This document shows, piece by piece, positions 9,384 through 17,849 of a stretch of 64,000 nt of DNA (positions within the stretch are counted from its first letter, which is position 1; every line of letters begins with the position of its first letter). The notes beneath the pieces were generated by a model. That model had not been told where the DNA came from. It worked only from the letters and a program-made list of their open reading frames with translations, and searched no databases. Origin of the DNA: Streptomyces capitiformicae (GTDB taxonomy: Bacteria > Actinomycetota > Actinomycetes > Streptomycetales > Streptomycetaceae); the NCBI RefSeq assembly GCF_002214185.1, contig NZ_CP022161.1, positions 496,001 through 560,000 on the forward strand, given 5' to 3'. The translations under genes were made by a program, and so were the position numbers.

Positions 9384-10490
9384 ATGCCTTCCATCGCCTG
9401 CGTTCCTTCGGTCCCGACGCCCGGGGACGCCATCGATCTGCGCGATCGGGCGCGCGGCGCCCTGCTCGGGCTCGCCGTCGGGGACGCGCTGGGGGCGCCC
9501 GCGGAGAACATGAAGCCCTCCGAGATCCGCGCACGCTGGGGCCGCATCACCGGGTACGTGGCGGAGAACCCCTCGGGCACGGACGACACCGAGTACGCCA
9601 TCTTCTCCGGGCTGCTGCTGGCCCGGCACGGCTCGGCGCTCACCGTCACGCATGTGGAGACGGCCTGGCACCAGTGGATCGCGGACCAGGACGAGGGGCC
9701 GTTCCGCGGCGCCGGCTTCAGCGAACGCGGCACCCTGGAGAACCTCCGCCGGGGCCTGGCCGCACCGATCTCCGCCCAGCACCGGCACGCCTGGAGCGAC
9801 GGCCTGGCGATGCGCGCGGCCCCCTTCGGCGTCTTCGCGGCGGGCCGCCCCGCCGAGGCCGCCCGTCTGGTCGCCATCGACGGCTCGGTGAGCCACGAGG
9901 GCGAGGGCATCTACGGCGGCCAGGCGGTCGCCGCGGGCGTGGCAGCGGCGATGGCGGGCGCACCCACGATCGCCGTCGTGGCCTCCGCCCTCGCCGTGAT
10001 CCCCGACGACTCCTGGACCGCCCGTTCCCTGCGCCGCGCGGTCGCCGGCGCCCACCGCGGCGAACGAGCGGTCCGCTCCGCGGTCGTCATCGGCGGCTAC
10101 CCCTGGACCGACCTGGCGCCCGAAGCCGTCGCCCTCGCCTTCGGCGCCTACGCGGCAGCCGACGGCGACTTCACCGAGTCCGTCCTCACCGCGGTCAACA
10201 TGGGCCGCGACGCCGACACGACGGCGGCGGTGGCGGGCGCGTTGGCCGGCGCGACCCGGGGAACCTCGGCGATCCCTCCCGACTGGGCCACGGCCATCGG
10301 CCCCGCCCGAGGCGGCTGCCTCCCCTCGATGGCCGGCCACCACGTCCTGGACGTAGCGGAACTGCTGGTCCCGAGCGAGGGCGGCAAGTGGACCACCACC
10401 ACGGCCCCCCTGCACCACGACACCCGGCCACCCCCGGCCCCCACCACCTTCACCCTCACCCCGGACAACCCCACGGAGACCCCTTCATGA
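9384..10490 (+). CDS. ADP-ribosylglycohydrolase family protein (paralogue 1)
   Basis: A 368-residue member of the ADP-ribosylglycohydrolase (ARH/DraG) family, dinuclear-metal enzymes that remove ADP-ribose from proteins or small molecules. The three metal-binding signatures are intact: 'GLAVGDALGAPAE' near residue 30, 'GTDDTEYAIF' near residue 65 and 'NMGRDADTTAAVAGALAG' near residue 275. It should be active. The ATG is preceded by GAGAGGCG. The C-terminal 40 residues are Pro/Thr-rich. Its stop overlaps the next ATG (ATGA), starting a coupled operon of four paralogues. The substrate is not deducible. Confidence 0.88.
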   Translation: MPSIACVPSVPTPGDAIDLRDRARGALLGLAVGDALGAPAENMKPSEIRARWGRITGYVAENPSGTDDTEYAIFSGLLLARHGSALTVTHVETAWHQWIADQDEGPFRGAGFSERGTLENLRRGLAAPISAQHRHAWSDGLAMRAAPFGVFAAGRPAEAARLVAIDGSVSHEGEGIYGGQAVAAGVAAAMAGAPTIAVVASALAVIPDDSWTARSLRRAVAGAHRGERAVRSAVVIGGYPWTDLAPEAVALAFGAYAAADGDFTESVLTAVNMGRDADTTAAVAGALAGATRGTSAIPPDWATAIGPARGGCLPSMAGHHVLDVAELLVPSEGGKWTTTTAPLHHDTRPPPAPTTFTLTPDNPTETPS

Positions 10491-11863
10491 CACCACCCGC
10501 CCCTTGGGAGGAAACGACACCTACGGCAATGCCCGTGCCGGGAGAGGGGTCGACGTCTGTCGCGATGGAACTCACGGTCACGGCGAAGCCGACCGGACCC
10601 GCGGCCGCCGGCGGTGAGGACGCCCCGCAGGGGCCACCGGCACTCGACCACGAAAGTCGCACGGGTGGTGCGGTGGGGAAAACGAAGGCCGAGCGCGAAG
10701 CCGAGGCCGAGAGGCTCCGCCCCCAACCCCGCCGTATCGAAGGCCTCCGCCGTATCGAAGGCCTCCTCCTCGGCCTGGCCGCAGGCGACGCCGCCGGCTG
10801 GCCCGCCGCACGGCACCGCGCCGCACGCATGCCGGAGTGGACCCGCCGCCTCACCCGCGAACTGGACACCTTCGCCGAGCAGAACGCGACAACCACCCTC
10901 CCCGTCCCGATCGCGCTCAACCAACCCCCGGAACCCCTACGACTCGGCCCCTCCGACGACGCGGAATGGGCGGCGTTCGCCGCGGAGGCCCTCCTCCGCG
11001 CCGGCGACGCGGCCGCCCTCGGCGACCTCAGCCTGGAACGCCGTACACGAGCCTCCATCGACCTCTCCTGGAACACCGTGGCCAGCGAAATCGCGGCGGC
11101 CGCCGAACGCGCCCCCGAGGTCGAGTCCGCCGTACTCCCCCTACGCGCCCGCATCTCCGTACGCGCCGGCCTCGGCAACCTCGCCACCGGCCTCCGCCCA
11201 CCCGCCACCGGCCACGACAACCCGCACTACTTCGACGACGCGGCCTGCGTACGCGCCTGCGTACTGGCGGTCGCCCACCCGGGCGCCCCCCAACTCGCCG
11301 CCGACCTCGCCGAGTTCGACGCCCGCTACACCCAGGACGGCGACGGCGTGCACGGCGCCCGCGCCATGGCCGCCGCCGTGGCGCTCGCCCTCGTCGGCGC
11401 GGACGTGGACGACTGCGCGACCGCCGCTCTCGCCGAACTACCGGCGGAAACGGAGATCGGCCGCAACGCCCGCCACGCCCTGCACCTCGCCCAACAGCAC
11501 AAAAAAGAAGGAACATTCGCCCTGGTCCCGCTCCTGGAGCACCAGATCGTCGACCACGTCTACAGCTACGGCATCGCCGCCGCCGAGACCGTCCCCGTGG
11601 CCCTCGCCCTCGCCACCGCAGCCCACGGCCGAATCGCCGAGGCGGTCCCCGCCGCCGCCTGCCTCTCCCGAGTCGCCGACTCCGCCCCCGCCCTCGCCGG
11701 CGCCCTGACCGGCGCACTCAGCGGCGGCGTCGCCATCCCCGACGCCTGGCGCGACGCCTGCCGCACCCTCTCCGGCTGCGCCCTCCCCCGCCTCACGGGT
11801 ACGGATCTCGTACACCTCGCCGAACTTCTCGCAGCCACGGAACTCGCCACCCCAGGAGGATGA
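10487..11863 (+). CDS. ADP-ribosylglycohydrolase-like protein with degenerate metal site (paralogue 2)
   Basis: A 458-residue ARH-fold protein with an 80-residue low-complexity N-terminal extension. The first signature is altered (GLAAGDAAGWP), the TDDT motif reads SDDA, and the C-terminal 'GxDxDT' segment is replaced by 'LSRVADSAPALAGAL'. Several metal ligands therefore appear to be missing. An 18-base direct duplication (10732-10767) repeats 'RRIEGL' just before the domain. It overlaps paralogue 1 by 4 bases and is followed after 7 bases by paralogue 3. It is probably non-catalytic, perhaps a partner subunit of a neighbouring paralogue; that is inference. Confidence 0.8.
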   Translation: MTPPAPWEETTPTAMPVPGEGSTSVAMELTVTAKPTGPAAAGGEDAPQGPPALDHESRTGGAVGKTKAEREAEAERLRPQPRRIEGLRRIEGLLLGLAAGDAAGWPAARHRAARMPEWTRRLTRELDTFAEQNATTTLPVPIALNQPPEPLRLGPSDDAEWAAFAAEALLRAGDAAALGDLSLERRTRASIDLSWNTVASEIAAAAERAPEVESAVLPLRARISVRAGLGNLATGLRPPATGHDNPHYFDDAACVRACVLAVAHPGAPQLAADLAEFDARYTQDGDGVHGARAMAAAVALALVGADVDDCATAALAELPAETEIGRNARHALHLAQQHKKEGTFALVPLLEHQIVDHVYSYGIAAAETVPVALALATAAHGRIAEAVPAAACLSRVADSAPALAGALTGALSGGVAIPDAWRDACRTLSGCALPRLTGTDLVHLAELLAATELATPGG

Positions 11864-11870
11864 TTCGGGC

Positions 11871-13085
11871 ATGACGCCCCCCATGGACCCCCATCCGGAA
11901 GCAACCACCGAATCAACCACCGAATCCACCACCGAAGCAGCCATCACCGCGACGCTCGAAGACCGCATCACCGGCGCCCTGGTCGGCGCCGCGGTCGGCG
12001 ACGCCCTCGGCGGCCCGGTCGAGGGCTACTCCCCCGACCAGATCACCGAACGCCACGGCGGCCGAATCCACGGCATCGTCGGCCCCTGGAACGGCGAAGA
12101 CTGGCGCACCGCCCGCCCCATCGCCCCGTACCACAAGGGCGACGGCCACGTCACCGACGACACCTTGATGACCCACGCGCTGGTACGGGTCTACGCGAAG
12201 GTCCGCGACCACCTGGACGCGTACGCCGTCGCCGAGCACCTGGTGCCCGACATGATGACCACCCCGCGCTGGATCCCGGAGCTGGAGGCGGAGGCCCTCC
12301 CCCTGCACCGTGTCTTCCTCGCGGAGAAGTGGCTGGTCGCCCGCCTCCACTACGGCCACAACGACCCCCGCGAGGCCGGCGTCGGAAACATCGTCAACTG
12401 CGGCGCCGCGATGTACATGGCCCCGGTCGGCCTGGTCAACGCGGCCGACCCGAGGGGCGCGTACGCCGAGGCCCTCGACATCGCGGGCGCCCACCAGTCG
12501 TCGTACGGCAGGGAGGCGGCGGGCGCGTTCGCCGCGGCGGTGGCGGCCGCGTGCGCACCGGGCGCGACGGCGGAGTCGGTGATCGAGGCCTGTCTGTCCC
12601 TGGCGAAGGACGGCACGCAGGCGGCGATCGAGTCGGTGTGCGAAGTGGCGGCCCGCTACACGGACTTCGAGTCGGCACTACGCCCCCTCCGCGACGCGGT
12701 GGTGCCCTTCGACACGGTCGGTCCCGACTACCGTTCCCCCTCCCTCGGCGCCCGCCGCCCCTCCCGCCTCCACGCGATCGAGGAACTCCCCATCGCCCTC
12801 GGCATGTTGCTGGTGTCCCGCGGCGACTACCGCCACGCGGTCCTGGGCTCGGTGAACTACGGCCGCGACTGCGACTCGATCGCCACGATGTCGGGCGCCC
12901 TGGCAGGTGCGTTGGGCTCCGAGATCCCGCCGGACTGGGCGAAGACGGTGGCGGAGGCAAGCCGCCTGGACCTGCACGCCCCCGCCGCGACGCTGGCGGA
13001 GGTCACCCGCGAGATCCACGACCGGGACGTACGCCGCCGCCGCGCCCACGAGGCCGCCTTCACCACCCTGGCGGCCCCCCGGTGA
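11871..13085 (+). CDS. ADP-ribosylglycohydrolase family protein (paralogue 3)
   Basis: A 404-residue ARH-family protein with all signatures: 'GAAVGDALGGPVEGY' near residue 39, 'GHVTDDTLMTHAL' near residue 92 and 'VNYGRDCDSIATMSGALAG' near residue 330. Compared with paralogue 1 it has a longer middle segment ('HYGHNDPREAGVGNIVNCGAAMYMAPVG'), as in the crystallin-J1/ARH-like branch. A strong CAGGAGG precedes the ATG. The N-terminus is Thr/Glu-rich (TTESTTESTTE, a short repeat). Its stop overlaps the GTG of paralogue 4. Likely an active hydrolase; substrate unknown. Confidence 0.88.
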   Translation: MTPPMDPHPEATTESTTESTTEAAITATLEDRITGALVGAAVGDALGGPVEGYSPDQITERHGGRIHGIVGPWNGEDWRTARPIAPYHKGDGHVTDDTLMTHALVRVYAKVRDHLDAYAVAEHLVPDMMTTPRWIPELEAEALPLHRVFLAEKWLVARLHYGHNDPREAGVGNIVNCGAAMYMAPVGLVNAADPRGAYAEALDIAGAHQSSYGREAAGAFAAAVAAACAPGATAESVIEACLSLAKDGTQAAIESVCEVAARYTDFESALRPLRDAVVPFDTVGPDYRSPSLGARRPSRLHAIEELPIALGMLLVSRGDYRHAVLGSVNYGRDCDSIATMSGALAGALGSEIPPDWAKTVAEASRLDLHAPAATLAEVTREIHDRDVRRRRAHEAAFTTLAAPR

Positions 13086-14590
13086 CCCCCCTCCGCCTCA
13101 CCTGGGTCCAACCCGAGGACCTCCTCGCCCACGAACTCCGCCAGGCGACCCAGGACGGCCGCGAACCCTCGGCCATCGCCGCCCGCTGGCGAGCGGCCGG
13201 CGGCCCGGCGGCCCCCGTGCGCGCAGGCGCCTCACCCCAACCGGCCTCCCGCTACCTGCGATTGCTGGCCGAAGACTTGCTGGACGAACTGGCAGACCTG
13301 CCGAGCAGCTTGGCGGAGAACGAGCCGACGGAGCTGAGCAAGATCAAGGCTCAGTGTCCACACTGGCCCATCCGCACTGCGGGCAATCGTGCCGCTGGGG
13401 TGATGGGGGTCCCCTCGCTCGAGCGGAGCCGAGAGCGGAGCCGAGAGCGGAGCCGAGTGCGGGGGAGGGTGGGCGCAGCCGGCACCCTGTCGGCGCAGGC
13501 CAGCGCCACTCCCCCCACCCCAGCCACCCACCTCCCCCGCCTGGAAGCCGCCTGGCTGGGCAGAGCCACCGGCTGCCTCCTGGGCAAACCCGTCGAGAAA
13601 CTCCCCCTCTCCGCCATCCGCCAACTCGCCCAGTCCACCGGCAACTGGCCCCTGGCCACCTACTTCACCGCCAGCGGAGTCCCCGCCGACCTCCTCCGGG
13701 CCCACCCCTGGAACCGCCGCTCGGCCAACACCTCCCTCGCCGAGAACATCGACGGCATGCCCGAGGACGACGACCTCAACTACCCCCTCCTCAACCTGCT
13801 CCTCCTCAGGCGCCACGGCCCCGACTTCACCACCACCGACGTCGCCCGCCTCTGGCTCGACGAACTGCCCGCAGGCCGCACCTTCACCGCCGAACGCATC
13901 GCCTACCGCAACCTCCTCACCGGCATCGACCCACCCCGCACAGCCCGCCACCGCAACCCCTTCCGCGAATGGATCGGCGCCCTCATCCGCGCGGACGTCC
14001 ACGGCTGGACCAACCCGGGCAACCCTGCCGCCGCAGCGGAACAGGCCCACCGCGACGCCACCCTCACCCACACGGCGAACGGCGTCTACGCGGCGATGTT
14101 CATCGCGGCCACCATCGCCGAGGCGGCGACCGGCAGCCACAACATCCACCACTGCCTACGCACGGGACTGACCGTCGTCCCCCCGCGCTCCCGCCTGGCC
14201 GGAGCGATCGAGTACGCCCTCCAACTCACCGTGGACCACGCCGACTTCGACACGATCGTCGACGAACTCCACACCACCTACGCCGATCACCACTGGGTTC
14301 ACGCCATCCCCAACACCGCCCTGCTCACCGCCGCCCTCACCGACGCGGACGGCGACTTCACGGCCTCCATCTGCCGTGCGGTGTCCGGCGGTTGGGACAC
14401 CGACTCCAACGGCGCGACGGCGGGCAGCATCGCGGGCCTGCTCGCCGGCTGCCCGGAAGCACTCCCGGACCGCTGGACGACCCCCCTCAAGAACCGTCTG
14501 GCCACCTCCATCGCCGACTTCAACGGCATCGGCTTCGACACCCTGGCCCAGCTCACCCTCCGGGAGACCGCTCTTCCATGCCCGCAGTGA
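13082..14590 (+). CDS. ADP-ribosylglycohydrolase family protein (paralogue 4) with inserted repeat
   Basis: A 502-residue protein starting at a GTG overlapping the previous stop. Residues 1-95 form a separate alpha-helical region. Residues 100-150 are a disordered linker encoded by Streptomyces intergenic-type repeat DNA (see 13377-13479). The ARH domain follows with 'GRATGCLLGKPVE', 'DDDLNYPLLNL' and 'SGGWDTDSNGATAGSIAGLLAG'. The first signature departs from GxxxGDxxG (CLLG), while the C-terminal acidic motif is intact. It resembles the ARH subgroup found with sugar catabolic genes. The end overlaps the CoA-transferase start by 13 bases. Confidence 0.82.
   Translation: MTPLRLTWVQPEDLLAHELRQATQDGREPSAIAARWRAAGGPAAPVRAGASPQPASRYLRLLAEDLLDELADLPSSLAENEPTELSKIKAQCPHWPIRTAGNRAAGVMGVPSLERSRERSRERSRVRGRVGAAGTLSAQASATPPTPATHLPRLEAAWLGRATGCLLGKPVEKLPLSAIRQLAQSTGNWPLATYFTASGVPADLLRAHPWNRRSANTSLAENIDGMPEDDDLNYPLLNLLLLRRHGPDFTTTDVARLWLDELPAGRTFTAERIAYRNLLTGIDPPRTARHRNPFREWIGALIRADVHGWTNPGNPAAAAEQAHRDATLTHTANGVYAAMFIAATIAEAATGSHNIHHCLRTGLTVVPPRSRLAGAIEYALQLTVDHADFDTIVDELHTTYADHHWVHAIPNTALLTAALTDADGDFTASICRAVSGGWDTDSNGATAGSIAGLLAGCPEALPDRWTTPLKNRLATSIADFNGIGFDTLAQLTLRETALPCPQ
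13377..13479. repeat. Streptomyces intergenic-type repeat mosaic inside coding sequence
   Basis: Positions 13377-13400 match 60883-60906 at about 22 of 24 bases, and 13468-13479 equals 60914-60925. Between them is a second element (GGGTCCCC...CTCGAGCGGAGCC...GGGGGAGGG) with three perfect 12-base tandem copies of GAGCGGAGCCGA at 13421-13456. The whole insert keeps the reading frame of the fourth ADP-ribosylglycohydrolase and encodes an Arg/Ser/Glu-rich linker. Confidence 0.75.
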
Positions 14591-15786
14591 ACGACACGCC
14601 GTCGGCCCCGCTCACCGCCCTCCGGGTCCTCGACCTGGCCACCTTGTTCGCCGGCCCCTTGGCCGCCACGATGCTCGGTGACTTCGGCGCGGAGGTCATC
14701 AAGGTCGAGCACCCCACCAAGCCGGACCCGTCCCGAGGCCACGGCCCCTCGAAGGACGGCGTGGGCCTGTGGTGGAAACTCCTCGGCCGCAACAAACGCA
14801 CACTGACGCTGAACCTCTCCAAGCCCGGCGGCCGCGACACGCTCCTCCGCCTCGCCGCGACCAGCGACGTGATCATCGAGAACTTCCGCCCCGGCACCCT
14901 GGAGAAATGGGGCCTGGGCTGGAAGGAACTCTCCGCCGCGAACCCCCGCCTGGTCCTCGCCCGCGTCACCGGTTTCGGCCAGTTCGGCCCGTACGCGCAT
15001 CGCCCCGGCTTCGGCACCCTCGCCGAGGCGATGAGCGGCTTCGCCGCGATCACCGGCGAACCCGACGCCCCACCCGTCCTCCCGCCCTTCGGCCTCGCCG
15101 ACTCCATCGCCGGCCTGGCGACGGCGTACGCGGTGATGACGGCCCTGGCCGCCCGCGACCGCACGGGCGAGGGGCAGGTCGTCGACATGGCGATCATCGA
15201 GCCGATCCTCACGGTCCTCGGCCCCCAACCCCTCTGGTACGACCAGCTCGGCCACGTCCAGCCCCGCACCGGCAACCGTTCCGCCAACAACGCCCCCCGC
15301 AACACCTACCGCACGGCGGACGGCTCCTGGGTCGCGGTCTCCACCTCGGCCCAGTCGGTCGCCGAGCGTGTGATGCGCCTGGTCGGCCGCCCCGAGCTGA
15401 TCGACGAGCCCTGGTTCGGCTCAGGCGCCGACCGTGCCCGTCACGCCGATGTCCTCGACGAGGCGGTCGGCGCGTGGATCGCCCGTCACACCCGTGAGGA
15501 GGTCATCGACGCGTTCGAGAAGGCGGAGGCGGCGGTCGCTCCCATCCAGGACGTACGAGAGGTGATGACGGACCCTCAGTACCGGGCCCTGGAGACCATC
15601 ACCACCATCGACGATCCCGAACTGGGCCCGTTGCGCATGCAGAATGTCCTCTTCCGCCTCTCCGCCACCCCCGGCGCCATCCGCTGGGCGGGCCGTCCGC
15701 ACGGCGCCGACACGGAAGCGATCCTGACCGAACTGGGCCTGACGGAGACGGACGTCACGGCGCTCCGCGAGGAGGGCGCGCTGTGA
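14578..15786 (+). CDS. Family III CoA-transferase (CaiB/BaiF)
   Basis: A 402-residue class III CoA-transferase, which moves CoA between carboxylic acids through a mixed anhydride on a conserved Asp. Visible features are the N-terminal 'LRVLDLATLFAGPLAATMLGDFGAEVIKVE' and 'IENFRPGTLEKWGL'. The 'GFGTLAEAMSGFAAITGEPDAPPVLP' region follows, and the probable catalytic Asp lies in 'PPFGLADSIAGL' near residue 175. Length is typical. It starts inside the end of paralogue 4 and its stop overlaps the next GTG. Pairing with a CitE-like lyase suggests activation and cleavage of a C5/C4 dicarboxylic or hydroxy acid such as citramalate. This is inference. Confidence 0.88.
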   Translation: MPAVNDTPSAPLTALRVLDLATLFAGPLAATMLGDFGAEVIKVEHPTKPDPSRGHGPSKDGVGLWWKLLGRNKRTLTLNLSKPGGRDTLLRLAATSDVIIENFRPGTLEKWGLGWKELSAANPRLVLARVTGFGQFGPYAHRPGFGTLAEAMSGFAAITGEPDAPPVLPPFGLADSIAGLATAYAVMTALAARDRTGEGQVVDMAIIEPILTVLGPQPLWYDQLGHVQPRTGNRSANNAPRNTYRTADGSWVAVSTSAQSVAERVMRLVGRPELIDEPWFGSGADRARHADVLDEAVGAWIARHTREEVIDAFEKAEAAVAPIQDVREVMTDPQYRALETITTIDDPELGPLRMQNVLFRLSATPGAIRWAGRPHGADTEAILTELGLTETDVTALREEGAL

Positions 15787-16634
15787 TCCCCCAGACCACG
15801 GCCTTCCCCCTGACCTGGCTCTACGTCCCCGGAGACCGCCCGGATGTCGTGGCCAAGGCCCTGTCCTCCGGCGCGGACGTGGTGATCGTCGACCTGGAGG
15901 ACGCCGTCGCCCCCGACCGCAAGGAGTACGCCCGCTCGGCCACCGCCGAACTCCTCTCGGAGCGCCCGCCGGTCCCAGTCCACGTACGCGTCAACCCCCT
16001 GCACACGGCCCGCTCGGCAGCGGACCTCAAGACCCTCACCCCACTCCCGGGCCTCTCCGCCCTCCGTCTGCCCAAGGTCACGTCCCCCGCCGACGTCGTA
16101 CGGATCGCGGAACGAACCGCCCCCGCCGACGGCGGCGCCATCCCCCTGTACGCCCTCGTCGAGTCGGCCCTGGGCGTCGAACGCGCCTACGACATCGCCT
16201 CCGCCCACCCCGCCGTCCGCGGCCTGGCCCTGGGCGAGGCCGACCTCCGCGCCGACCTGTGCGTCCAGCACGACACCGCCCTGGACTGGCCCCGCTCCCG
16301 AGTGATCGTCGCCGCCCGCGCCGCCGGCCTCCCCGCCCCCGCCCAGTCGATCTACCCCGACACCAGAGACCTGGCCGGCCTCGCCCACTCCTGCGCCCAC
16401 GGCCGCACCCTGGGCTTCCTCGGTCGCGCGGCCATTCACCCCCGCCAGCTCCCCGTCATCGAACGGGCCTACGCCCCCACCCGGCAGGAGATCGAGTCAG
16501 CCGAGGAAATCCTGGAAGCCGCATCCACCACCCCCGGCGCCCAAGCCCTCCCCAACGGCCGCTTCATCGACCAAGCAGTAGTGGAAAGCGCCCACAGAAC
16601 CCTGACCTTGGCCAACCGCTACACCAAACATTGA
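15783..16634 (+). CDS. CitE-like acyl-CoA lyase (HpcH/HpaI aldolase family)
   Basis: A 283-residue TIM-barrel lyase of the CitE/malyl-CoA/citramalyl-CoA lyase type. Motifs are 'WLYVPGDRPDVVAKALSSGADVVIVDLEDAV' at the N-terminus (Mg2+/CoA-binding), 'VRVNPL', 'LPKVTSPADV', a Glu in 'LYALVESALGVERAYD' and an Asp in 'LGEADLRADL'. The family cleaves 3-hydroxyacyl-CoA thioesters to acetyl-CoA plus a 2-oxo acid. It starts at a GTG overlapping the CoA-transferase stop and is the last gene of the operon, followed by a hairpin at 16667. The substrate is unknown; the coupled transferase probably makes it. Confidence 0.87.
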   Translation: MIPQTTAFPLTWLYVPGDRPDVVAKALSSGADVVIVDLEDAVAPDRKEYARSATAELLSERPPVPVHVRVNPLHTARSAADLKTLTPLPGLSALRLPKVTSPADVVRIAERTAPADGGAIPLYALVESALGVERAYDIASAHPAVRGLALGEADLRADLCVQHDTALDWPRSRVIVAARAAGLPAPAQSIYPDTRDLAGLAHSCAHGRTLGFLGRAAIHPRQLPVIERAYAPTRQEIESAEEILEAASTTPGAQALPNGRFIDQAVVESAHRTLTLANRYTKH

Positions 16635-16666
16635 CCGCCCCAGCCCAGCCCTGAGCCCGACCAAAA

Positions 16667-16695
16667 ACCCACCCGCCCTTTCAGAGCGGGTGGGT
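16667..16695. terminator. Hairpin between convergent CitE-like gene and lgt
   Basis: Perfect 10-bp inverted repeat ACCCACCCGC (16667-16676) and GCGGGTGGGT (16686-16695) with a 9-base loop. It is placed between two converging genes and can serve both. Confidence 0.7.
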
Positions 16696-16744
16696 GGGGA
16701 ACATCCGCCGTGGAGCGGCGAATCACAGCAACCCGAGCGAAACC

Positions 16745-17722
16745 TCAGCTCTTCTCGACGGACTCAGCCCGATCCCCGTCCTCGGCCTCAGCCTCAGCCT
16801 CGGACTTCTCCTCCGCCTTCCCCGAGGGCTCCACAGACTCCGAGTCCTTGTCCTCGCCCTTCTCAAGGTCCACGGAATCCGAGCCCGCGTCCCCGTCCCC
16901 GTCGGAGACGCCCGGCTCCACGGCTTCCTCCCGCCCCGGCCGCTTCCGGGCCGACAGCACGAGGTAGACGACGGCGAGCAGGAACACGAACAGCGCGGTC
17001 CAGTTGTTGAGCCGCAGCCCAAGGATGTGGTGGGCGTCGTCGACCCGCATGTACTCGATCCAGAACCGCCCGGCACAGTACGCGGCCACGTACAACGCGA
17101 ACGCCCGCCCATGCCCGAGCTTGAACCGCCGGTCGGCCCAGATGACGAGCACCGCGACACCGATGCACCACAGCGACTCGTAGAGGAACGTGGGGTGGTA
17201 CGTCCCCGGCATCCGCCCGTCCGTGGAGGACGTGATCTCCACGGCCCACGGCAGATCCGTCGGCCGCCCGTACAGCTCCTGGTTGAACCAGTTGCCCCAC
17301 CGCCCGATCGCCTGCGCGAGCGCGATCCCGGGCGCGACGGCATCGGCGTACGCGGGCAGCGGGATGCCACGACGGCGGCACCCGATCCACGCCCCCACGG
17401 CACCGAGGGCGATCGCGCCCCAGATACCGAGCCCGCCCTCCCACACCTTGAAGGCGTCCACCCAGTTACGGCCTTCGCTGAAGTACAGCTCGTAGTCCGT
17501 GATCACGTGGTAGAGCCGACCGCCGATGAGGCCGAAGGGCACGGCCCAGACCGCGATGTCGGCGACCGTACCGGCCCGCCCACCTCGCGCGATCCAGCGT
17601 TTGTTGCCGAGCCAGACCGCTACGAAGACACCGATGATGATGCAGAAAGCGTAGCCGCGCAGCGGGACGGGACCGAGGTACAGCACCCCGCGCGACGGGC
17701 TGGGAATGTAGGCAAGTTCCAT
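16745..17722 (-). CDS. lgt: Prolipoprotein diacylglyceryl transferase
   Basis: A 325-residue integral membrane enzyme that transfers diacylglycerol from phosphatidylglycerol to the lipobox cysteine of prelipoproteins. The family signature 'GGRLYHVITDY' is near residue 67, with 'EGGLGIWGAIALG' and 'GRWGNWFNQELYG' (conserved Arg/Asn) near residue 138. The C-terminal 'HPTFLYESLW' and 'GRFWIEYMR' are also present, with about seven membrane segments. The last 60 residues are a Glu/Asp/Ser-rich cytosolic tail, as in other Streptomyces Lgt proteins. The minus-strand element TAGCGT lies about 10 bases before the ATG and there is no clear ribosome site, so the leader is probably very short. Confidence 0.96.
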   Translation of the reverse strand: MELAYIPSPSRGVLYLGPVPLRGYAFCIIIGVFVAVWLGNKRWIARGGRAGTVADIAVWAVPFGLIGGRLYHVITDYELYFSEGRNWVDAFKVWEGGLGIWGAIALGAVGAWIGCRRRGIPLPAYADAVAPGIALAQAIGRWGNWFNQELYGRPTDLPWAVEITSSTDGRMPGTYHPTFLYESLWCIGVAVLVIWADRRFKLGHGRAFALYVAAYCAGRFWIEYMRVDDAHHILGLRLNNWTALFVFLLAVVYLVLSARKRPGREEAVEPGVSDGDGDAGSDSVDLEKGEDKDSESVEPSGKAEEKSEAEAEAEDGDRAESVEKS

Positions 17723-17849
17723 GGCAGGGTCGACGCTACCTTGCCGGGCCCGGCAGACGGCAGGCAGCCCGGCAACGGGTCCATAACGCCGTACTATCCG
17801 CCCCTTGACGTCACACGGGCCCCACCCGACAACGCCTGGCCCAGGGGCC

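Noticed and set aside
13401..13470. CRISPR-like array from the GAGCGGAGCCGA repeats
   Set aside because: The three units are contiguous with no spacers and lie inside a coding sequence.
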